Part shown: positions 23,993-32,615 of the stretch, piece after piece | How positions within the stretch are numbered: the stretch's first letter is position 1 | Layout: each line of letters begins with the position of its first letter | NCBI RefSeq assembly: GCF_019232825.1 | Contig: NZ_JAFAND010000048.1 | Coordinates: 1 to 32,615, forward strand | Reading direction: 5' to 3' | Origin: Paludibacterium sp. | GTDB lineage: Bacteria > Pseudomonadota > Gammaproteobacteria > Burkholderiales > Chromobacteriaceae | DNA: 32,615 bases | Translations under genes and position numbers: made by a program | The notes under the pieces: generated by a model | Told to the model about the DNA's origin: nothing | Database searches by the model: none | What the model saw: only the letters and a program-made list of their open reading frames with translations

Positions 23993-24515
23993 CCCCAAAA
24001 CGCTGTGGCTGACCGGCCTTTCCGCCGCTGGCAAGACCACGCTGGCCCACGCGCTGTGCGCGCAATGGCAGGCGGACGGCGTGGTGTGCCACTTGCTCGA
24101 CGGCGATGAAGTGCGGCGGGAATTATGCGCCGACCTCGGTTTCTCCCGCGCCGACCGCTGCGAGAACATCCGCCGCGTCGCCGAGCGTTGCCGTGAGCTC
24201 AATGCCGAAGGGTTGTGGGTGGCGGCGGCGTTGATCTCGCCGTATATTGCCGACCGGCACATGGCGCGCGAGATCATTGGCCCGGACCGGTTCGTCGAGA
24301 TCTATATGAGCACGTCGCTGGCCGTGTGCGAGGCACGCGACCCGAAGGGGTTGTATCGCAAGGCGCGCGCGGGGGAGATTCCCGCGTTCACCGGCGTGAG
24401 CGACCCTTACGAGGCGCCGCTCGCGCCCGATCTGTGCCTGGATACCGCACGCCACAGCGTGGAGGCGTGCCGGCAACAAGTGTTTGCGTGGTTGGCGGAA
24501 CGCCCGTTCTCTTAA
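23979..24515 (+). CDS. cysC: Adenylylsulfate (APS) kinase
   Basis: A 178-residue P-loop kinase (181 if the in-frame ATG at 23970 is used) that phosphorylates APS to PAPS. Seen are Walker A GLSAAGKTT near the N-terminus, DGDEVRRELCADLGFSRADRCENIRRVAE (the APS-binding region), ALISPY, then DPKGLYRKARAGEIPAFTGVSDPYEAP, all CysC hallmarks. It begins inside the 3' end of the sulfotransferase gene (14-base overlap), so the PAPS-making and PAPS-using enzymes are translated together. No ATP sulfurylase gene is present here. Its stop overlaps that of the convergent HupK-like gene by four bases. Confidence 0.93.
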   Translation: MPFTNPKTLWLTGLSAAGKTTLAHALCAQWQADGVVCHLLDGDEVRRELCADLGFSRADRCENIRRVAERCRELNAEGLWVAAALISPYIADRHMAREIIGPDRFVEIYMSTSLAVCEARDPKGLYRKARAGEIPAFTGVSDPYEAPLAPDLCLDTARHSVEACRQQVFAWLAERPFS

Positions 24516-25522
24516 CCCGGATGAAACCGGTGACGCGGCTGTAGCCGCATTTCATAAGCGATGCAGGGGTCGATGAGCGCCACTTGGCGGCGCCACTCGG
24601 CTTCCGGCGCGTCGCGTCGCGCGTTGAGCGTGTTGACGATCACACCATGCGGGTGGCAATGCCAGGCCGTCGGCGGCTGAATGCGGTAGTGGGCGATGCG
24701 GCCGGCGCCATCCAGTGCTGCGTAGTGCAACAGCGGGCCGCGCGCGGTATCGACGCGCGCGAGCGCGCCTTCGCCGCAGCCGCACGTTTCCACCGACAGC
24801 CGCGCGCCATTGAGCCAGCGCGCCAATTGCAAGAGCCGCGCCAATAGCCGCGCGCGCGCCAGCTGGCCGCCGTAGAGCAGCGGCGCCAGCGTCTCGGCCT
24901 CGCGCGAGAGCGCGCCGACCTCGCAAGGCATGCCGCGCCATTCCGGCAATGGCGCGTCGAACCAGGTAGCGGACAACTGCGCCAGATTGGCGGCGTCGAG
25001 CACCGGCAGCAGCAAACAGCCGGTCTCGGCCGCGCGTAGGCTATTGAGCCAGCGCGCGACGCCGGAGTGCGGCGCCCCGAGCCAGTCGAGCCAGCCATTG
25101 AGACCGAGCGACAGCCAGGTGGCGGGCGCCATGCCGAAGACCCGTTCTTCAGCCAGCGCCGCCATGGCCGGCAGCGTTTGCGCGTCGCGCCATTGCGCGA
25201 GCTGCGCTTGCGGCGCGGGCGTGCCGTCGAAGGCCAACGACCAGTCGAGCAAGACCTTGCGCAACGTGTCGCGTACCGCTTCCAGCGTCAGGATATCGAT
25301 GTCCTCGACGCTGGCAGGGCGGGGGAAACCGGCGGCGGCCTCAAGCGCGAGCCGCGCGGCCAGCGCCTGCGCATGGCCGCAGAGGCTAAAAAGCTGGGGG
25401 ACGAGGGGATAGACCTGGGCCGGGGCGAGACCGATGAACAGCTGTTCCGCCGCCAGCCGGCGCCATTGCACGCGAAATCCTTGCTCGGCGGTCCATTCAA
25501 TGGTGATCACGTCGGGTTTCAT
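24512..25522 (-). CDS. HupK-like protein (NiFe hydrogenase large-subunit homologue)
   Basis: A 336-residue protein. The N-terminal FSLCGHAQALAARLALEAA (about 45-63, Cys48) and the C-terminal IDPCIAYEMR (Cys320) recall the first and last cysteine motifs of hydrogenase large subunits, but each motif keeps one cysteine only, the situation in HupK maturation proteins. I favour the ATG at 25522 (AGGA eight bases before); ATGs at 25564 and 25531 are alternatives. HupK normally sits in hup/hox/hyp clusters and helps assemble the NiFe(CN)2CO centre, yet no other hydrogenase gene is in the window. It could be an orphan with another metal role. The family call is moderate. Confidence 0.65.
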   Translation of the reverse strand: MKPDVITIEWTAEQGFRVQWRRLAAEQLFIGLAPAQVYPLVPQLFSLCGHAQALAARLALEAAAGFPRPASVEDIDILTLEAVRDTLRKVLLDWSLAFDGTPAPQAQLAQWRDAQTLPAMAALAEERVFGMAPATWLSLGLNGWLDWLGAPHSGVARWLNSLRAAETGCLLLPVLDAANLAQLSATWFDAPLPEWRGMPCEVGALSREAETLAPLLYGGQLARARLLARLLQLARWLNGARLSVETCGCGEGALARVDTARGPLLHYAALDGAGRIAHYRIQPPTAWHCHPHGVIVNTLNARRDAPEAEWRRQVALIDPCIAYEMRLQPRHRFHPG

Positions 25523-25560
25523 GCCGTGCATCCTGGCGAGTTTGCTTTTTGACAATGGCA

Positions 25561-25609
25561 TCAATCAAACGATTGAATTATACAATACCCCTGTCCTTAT
25601 AGGGGGTAT
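25561..25609. promoter_or_regulatory. Two inverted repeats upstream of the HupK-like gene
   Basis: TCAATC-AAAC-GATTGA at 25561-25576 is a perfect inverted repeat. ATACCCCT at 25585-25592 and AGGGGGTAT at 25601-25609 form a second, resembling operators of the CsoR/RcnR/FrmR group of metal or aldehyde sensors (AT-flanked C-runs and G-runs). Both lie within 90 bases of the start codon in an otherwise AT-rich gap. Confidence 0.4.
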
Positions 25610-25686
25610 AGCTGGCCATTGCACGGCGATTTAACCCCAAGTGTTGTGAGTGGGGGACACTTGCCGTTCTAACGATCATGGTGTTT

Positions 25687-25777
25687 GGCGCAATGCCGCG
25701 CAGTGCGCGGCGATTGCGCCCTACGAGCCCGGAGGCGTCTTCGCGTAGAAGGGTGCACTCGCCGCAGGCAGTGCACC
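25687..25777. repeat. Dispersed palindromic repeat, copy 4 (two units)
   Basis: GGCGCAATGCCGCGCAGTGC ... GCCCTAC (25687-25724) matches 12684-12721 closely. GTAGAAGGGTGCACTCGCC then GCAGGCAGTGCACC (25745-25777) matches 12607-12636 and 261-290. The order of units is reversed relative to copy 3. It fills the gap between the HupK-like and TerC-type genes; no gene is seen here. Confidence 0.7.
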
Positions 25778-25783
25778 ACAGAC

Positions 25784-27337
25784 CTAAGTCCGGGGCGCGA
25801 TCAACACCCGCTCGGTGCGGTTGCCGTTTTGCACTACCACGGTCAAGCGCCACTCGCCGATCTCCACGCTGTCGCCTTCGCGCGGAATGCGCGTCAGCCG
25901 GTCCATCAGCAACCCGGCCACCGAGTGAAAGTCCTCGTCCTCGAAACGGCCCAGATCGACGTGCTGCGCCAGCGTCACCAGCTCCAAGCCACCCTCGACG
26001 TCGAAGCTGCCGTCTTCGTTGGCGACCAGCGCCGGGCGCTCGTGCTGCTCGTATTCCTCCGGAAACTCGCCGGCGATCGCCTCCATCAGATCCTTGTGCG
26101 TGACGATGCCCTCCAGGCTGCCGAATTCGTTGACCACGAAGGCGAACTCGGCGGCATGCTGGCGGAAGCTCTCCAGCGCCTTGAGCACCGGCACGCTTTC
26201 CGGCAGCACCAACGGCTGGCGCGTGGCCGACTCGATGTCCGGCGCGCGCCCCTCAAGCAGCGGGCCCAGCAGATCCTTGCGCGCGACGATGCCGAGCGGT
26301 TCGTCGATGGCGCCGTCGCGGATCACCACCAGGCGCGCGTGGCGGCTGTCGCGCAGCACCTGGTGCTGCTGGGGCAGCGGTTGGCCCAGGTCGAGACGCT
26401 GAATCTCGCTGCGCGGGGTGCAGATGGCGCGAATCGGGCGTTCGGCCAGTGTCAGCACGCTGCGGATCATCGCACGTTCGTTGGCGGTGAAGGCATCGCG
26501 GGCCGGCGGTTCGGCGCCGTCGGCGCCATGGGCGGCGGGCGCCAGGCGGCTGCCCATCAGCGACAGCACCGTGCTGGCGGTGCGCTCGCGCAGCGACCGC
26601 GTGCGGTCCAGATAGCGGATGCGGTTGTTCTGCGCGATTTGGTTGAAGGCCTCGATCAGCACCGAGAAGCCGATGGCGGCGTACAGATAACCCTTGGGGA
26701 TGACGAAGCCGAACCCGTCGGCCACCAGGCTGAAGCCGATCATCAGCAAAAAGCCCAGGCACAGCATCACCACCGTCGGATGGGCGTTGACGAACGCGGT
26801 CAGCGGCCGGCTCGCCGACATCATCAGCAGCATGGCGATCACCACCGCCGTCATCATCACCAGCAGGTGGTCGGACATGCCGACTGCGGTGACTACCGAG
26901 TCGATGGAGAACACCGCGTCCAGCACCAGGATCTGCGCCACCACCGCGGCGAAGGCCGGGTGGTTTTTCTGGCCGTTGCCGTGGACTTCGAACTCGCCCT
27001 CCAACCGCTCGTGCAATTCGCTGGTGGCCTTGAACAGCAAGAACGCGCCGCCGGTCAGCATGATCAGGTCGCGGCCGGAGAAAGGATGGCCGTAGACGGT
27101 GAACCACGGCGTGGTCAAGCGCACAAGCCAGGCGGCGCCGGCAAGCAGCACCAGGCGCATCACCAGCGCCAGCGACAGCCCGGCGAGCCGTGCGCGGTCG
27201 CGCTCCTCCTCGGGCAGTTTGTCGGCCAGGATGGCCACGAACACCAGGTTGTCGACGCCCAATACCACTTCGAGCACAATCAGGGTCAGCAAGCCCAGCC
27301 AAGCGGCGGGGTCGGACAGCCAGACGACGTCCATCAT
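25784..27337 (-). CDS. TerC-family membrane protein with CBS pair and CorC/HlyC domain
   Basis: A 517-residue protein like E. coli YoaE/YegH. The N-terminal TerC domain (about 1-240) has seven hydrophobic segments with acidic motifs [21 protein letters not shown] and [20 protein letters not shown] pair follows (about 300-425; [34 protein letters not shown]). The end (about 440-517) is a CorC/HlyC-type domain with [15 protein letters not shown]. TerC proteins are linked to metal-ion handling, in several cases manganese. The start is ATG at 27337 or 27334 with GAGGA about twelve bases upstream. It is transcribed alone. Confidence 0.9.
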   Translation of the reverse strand: MMDVVWLSDPAAWLGLLTLIVLEVVLGVDNLVFVAILADKLPEEERDRARLAGLSLALVMRLVLLAGAAWLVRLTTPWFTVYGHPFSGRDLIMLTGGAFLLFKATSELHERLEGEFEVHGNGQKNHPAFAAVVAQILVLDAVFSIDSVVTAVGMSDHLLVMMTAVVIAMLLMMSASRPLTAFVNAHPTVVMLCLGFLLMIGFSLVADGFGFVIPKGYLYAAIGFSVLIEAFNQIAQNNRIRYLDRTRSLRERTASTVLSLMGSRLAPAAHGADGAEPPARDAFTANERAMIRSVLTLAERPIRAICTPRSEIQRLDLGQPLPQQHQVLRDSRHARLVVIRDGAIDEPLGIVARKDLLGPLLEGRAPDIESATRQPLVLPESVPVLKALESFRQHAAEFAFVVNEFGSLEGIVTHKDLMEAIAGEFPEEYEQHERPALVANEDGSFDVEGGLELVTLAQHVDLGRFEDEDFHSVAGLLMDRLTRIPREGDSVEIGEWRLTVVVQNGNRTERVLIAPRT

Positions 27338-27451
27338 TTTTGCGTCAAATCCTCAAATCGAATCGTTACGAAAACCAGCATAGGCTATTTGGGTTACAGG
27401 AAGTTCATTGCGATGACGTTTTGATGGCATATTGAACGCGGGTAGAAACAG

Positions 27452-27479
27452 AAAAGGCGCCGGGTTTCCGGCGCCTTTT
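27452..27479 (-). terminator. Intrinsic terminator of the M3 peptidase gene
   Basis: AAAAGGCGCCGG and CCGGCGCCTTTT form a twelve-base perfect stem around GTTT, with a T-run on the minus strand. It begins five bases after the peptidase stop. The A/T-flanked symmetry would also let it work in the other direction. Confidence 0.88.
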
Positions 27480-27484
27480 TCACG

Positions 27485-29359
27485 TCAATGCACGCTGGCT
27501 GGATAGTGTTGCGCCACCCAGTCTTCGAAGCGGCGGCACATTGCCGCTTCGCCGTCGGCGTTGTCGGCGATCACCTCGGCGCCGTAGACCAGACGGATGG
27601 TGGCATCCAGCCGGTCCGGGAATACCTCGGGATACGCGCGCGTCTTGGCGGCGGCCATCAGCGCCTCGGCGTCAGCCCAGGCTTGCTCGACGCTGCGGGT
27701 GCAGCTGTCGGCCAGATAGCGCGGGTTGAACGATTCGCCGGTCAGCCGCACCAGCGTGGCGTTGTGGTTGATACTGTTGCCCGGGCCCCAATAGTGCTCG
27801 GCCAGCTTCGGGCCGATGGCGGGATTGTCGGTCAGGTAGCCGTATTCGCGCTTGAAGTAGGCGCGCGTCTGGTAGACCGCCATATTGGCCAGCAGGTAGC
27901 CATGGTAGGACGCCGCCGATTCCTGGTTGAGCTGGTGTGGAATGGCCAACAGCGGCCGCGGGCTGACGGCGACGCCGAGAATGCGCTGTTCGGTGGCGCG
28001 CGCGAGTTCGAGGATCTTGCCCGGGGTGAGGTCGGCCGGCGGCAGCGCGTATAGCGCGCGCTCGAAGTAGCCGACCACGGCCAGCATGCGTTCGTTGAAC
28101 GCGGCAAACGGCTGCGCGGCCTCGATGCGGGTGCGGATCAGCGTGTCGGGCATCGCCTCGCCGGCGCTGTTCTTGGCATAGCGCTTGAGCCAGTCGGCAT
28201 CCGACAGCATGCTGTCGCAGAACATGCTTTGCGTTTCGGCGTAGGCCATCGACGTCGGCGAGAATTCCTGCGAGAAGCAGGGCGAATTTTGCGTGACGTT
28301 GGCGAAGTGCGCCGCGTGGCCGCCTTCATGGAACAGGGTGTTGATGGCGCGCAGGCCGCTGCCGACCTGGTCGGGCTTGGCGTCGGCGGTGAAGTTGATC
28401 TGGCCCGCCACCCAGCGGCCTTGATCGAAGAAGCTCGGCACCGGGCCGTGGCAGAAACCGTTCTGGTATTTGCCTTCGCGTTCGATCAGGTCGAGTTGCA
28501 TGGTGGCGCCGCGGTATTGAATGCCGAGCCGGCGGAAGCTCAATACCCAGCGCTCGACCGCCTTGGCGAACGGCAGGTAGGGGTCGAGCTGACGGGTAAC
28601 GTCGCCGCTCATGTGGAAGCGCAGGTTGTGTCCGCTCAGCGCATCCTGGCCTTGGCGGTCGGCGAGCGCCGACAGCGCCCGGTGATTGGCGTCGCGCGTG
28701 CGCGCCTCGAATTCGTCCAGGATGGCGAACAGCGCCTCCGGCGACATCTGTTCGTTTTTGTTGACCTTGTAGTCGAAGTAGTCGCGGAAACCGAGACTTT
28801 GTGCCAGCTGGTTGCGCTTTTTGACGATGTCGATAAAGCCGTTGTCGAGCACCCAGCGCTCCAGCCCCAACAGCGCGTCATGCGAGCTCTTGCGCGCCGC
28901 CTCGTCGCGGTTGGTGCCGAGGTTGGTGGTCAGCATCGACAACGTGGCGTCCTCGCGCTCGCCGTTGTCGTTGACGTGCTGCATCTTGTAGTCGCGGCGC
29001 TTGGCGAACAGCGCCGACTCCAAGTCGATCAGCTCGGCCATCAGCGCGCGCGCCTCGGGGGTCTCGATGATGTTGCTGCGAAATAGCGCGCGCCAGCCGG
29101 CAAAGCCATGGATCAGCGCGTCGCGCGCCGCGCTTTGCGGCAGCGCGTCCAACTGTTCGAGCGCGCCGTTGACCGCCGCGAGCCGCTCTGGGCTGGAAAT
29201 GAAGTCCTTGAAGGCGGCTTCGGCGCGGGCAAAGCCGGCATGGTCGTCCGAGGTGGCCATATAGGTTTGCCAGAACAAATCTTCCTTGGTCTTATGCACC
29301 GCCAAGTAGTCGTGATTCAGTGTGTCGAATGCGCTTTGCAGCGCGGCAAGCGTGGTCAT
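27485..29359 (-). CDS. M3-family zinc metallopeptidase (oligoendopeptidase-like)
   Basis: A 624-residue cytoplasmic peptidase of the thimet/oligopeptidase F group. The zinc motif is HEGGH (344-348) within TLFHEGGHAAHF; Glu375 in YAETQSMF is the likely third zinc ligand. A long helical N-terminal region covers the active site, and the C-terminal part contains QLNQESAASYHGYLLA and the substrate-contact YWGPGNS. It probably degrades short peptides. ATG at 29359 has CGGAGA about eight bases upstream; the frame extends two codons to a TTG. No signal peptide. It is followed by a strong intrinsic terminator. Confidence 0.9.
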   Translation of the reverse strand: MTTLAALQSAFDTLNHDYLAVHKTKEDLFWQTYMATSDDHAGFARAEAAFKDFISSPERLAAVNGALEQLDALPQSAARDALIHGFAGWRALFRSNIIETPEARALMAELIDLESALFAKRRDYKMQHVNDNGEREDATLSMLTTNLGTNRDEAARKSSHDALLGLERWVLDNGFIDIVKKRNQLAQSLGFRDYFDYKVNKNEQMSPEALFAILDEFEARTRDANHRALSALADRQGQDALSGHNLRFHMSGDVTRQLDPYLPFAKAVERWVLSFRRLGIQYRGATMQLDLIEREGKYQNGFCHGPVPSFFDQGRWVAGQINFTADAKPDQVGSGLRAINTLFHEGGHAAHFANVTQNSPCFSQEFSPTSMAYAETQSMFCDSMLSDADWLKRYAKNSAGEAMPDTLIRTRIEAAQPFAAFNERMLAVVGYFERALYALPPADLTPGKILELARATEQRILGVAVSPRPLLAIPHQLNQESAASYHGYLLANMAVYQTRAYFKREYGYLTDNPAIGPKLAEHYWGPGNSINHNATLVRLTGESFNPRYLADSCTRSVEQAWADAEALMAAAKTRAYPEVFPDRLDATIRLVYGAEVIADNADGEAAMCRRFEDWVAQHYPASVH

Positions 29360-29657
29360 GAACAAAATCTCCGTATGGGTTCGGCTTTTTATTTAGCCCT
29401 TGAGCGTGTAATGCCAGAATTTTATGTTTTATGAGTTTGTTGCGGAAGTATGGTTTTTGATCTTGGACATAAATAAAGGAAAATTGTCCATGATTGACAA
29501 TAAAAAGCCTGTTGTATTTGCGCCAGGGCGCAGTCTCCGCTTCACGGTTCTGGCTGCGCGCCGTCGTTCGGGCTATTAAGATGGCATAAGTGTAGCACTC
29601 GATGACGCCATGGGCGGTGGGGTTGCCGGCCAGGCGGGACACAAGGACAAAGTTTCC
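29360..29657. other. Intergenic control region, M3 peptidase / EAL gene
   Basis: This 298-base divergent gap is AT-rich between about 29370 and 29515. GGACA at 29465-29469 and TGTCC at 29486-29490 are inverse copies flanking an AT-rich stretch. I see no gene, RNA or repeat copy; promoters of the two divergent genes must lie here, but no element is clear enough to place. Confidence 0.5.
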
Positions 29658-32614
<2,957 letters not shown>

Positions 32615-32615
32615 G

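Noticed and set aside
25685-27424. Plus-strand frame of 579 codons opposite the TerC-type gene
   Set aside because: His/Gln-rich antisense shadow without motifs; it also begins inside a palindromic repeat.

Overview
The window looks like a chromosomal segment of a high-GC Gram-negative betaproteobacterium. Chromobacteriaceae/Neisseriales is my best guess, from the Neisseria/Chromobacterium-like gene mix (kdsA, slyX, NikR, EAL protein, M3 peptidase) and the dispersed palindromic repeats between genes. The assignment is an inference from gene content and style, not from a marker gene.

Left part (about 1-1250): a non-coding stretch with a palindromic repeat, then a two-gene operon of a MarR-type regulator and a small membrane protein. 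Middle-left (about 1270-11340): a compact organosulfur-scavenging cluster, visibly less GC-rich than what follows. On the minus strand an MsuC/DszC-like flavoprotein overlaps an SfnR-like sigma-54 activator. Divergent from these is ssuD plus a second MsuC-like gene. Convergent with that pair is a minus-strand operon msuE - sfnB - DszA/SnaA/NtaA-like monooxygenase - APC-family permease. Two good sigma-54 promoters (upstream of ssuD and of msuE) each have a TGCTGA/TCAGCA inverted repeat at enhancer distance; these are candidate SfnR sites. The logic is: a reductase (MsuE) makes FMNH2, several FMNH2-dependent oxygenases strip sulfite from organosulfur compounds, a permease imports a substrate, and SfnR with sigma-54 switches it on.

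The whole sulfur cluster is bracketed by a 137-bp near-identical direct repeat, the 3' end of the small membrane protein gene (1064-1200 and 11350-11486, four mismatches). This suggests the cluster was inserted at that gene's 3' end, or arose by recombination between two homologues. Just beyond the right repeat lie a TacA/TacT-type toxin-antitoxin pair, a truncated Rpn-family nuclease and another palindromic repeat, so 11.3-12.8 kb is a plastic region.

Right part (about 12770-32615), very GC-rich housekeeping and accessory genes: an MHS-type MFS transporter; yhcH-slyX; a secreted RNase T2; a ferric-reductase-like flavocytochrome; a SufR-like metal-cluster regulator divergent from an EamA transporter; a DUF4399 protein; NikR; an MscS channel fused to a cyclic-nucleotide-binding domain; a TPR-sulfotransferase coupled to APS kinase (cysC), giving a PAPS-making and PAPS-using pair; an orphan HupK-like protein; a TerC-CBS-CorC membrane protein; an M3 oligopeptidase; a HAMP-(degenerate GGDEF)-EAL protein; and kdsA, which ends one base before the window edge.

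The most interesting points are the unusual composition and control of the sulfur cluster, its bracketing repeat, the sulfotransferase/APS kinase pair, and the nickel/hydrogenase-like orphans.
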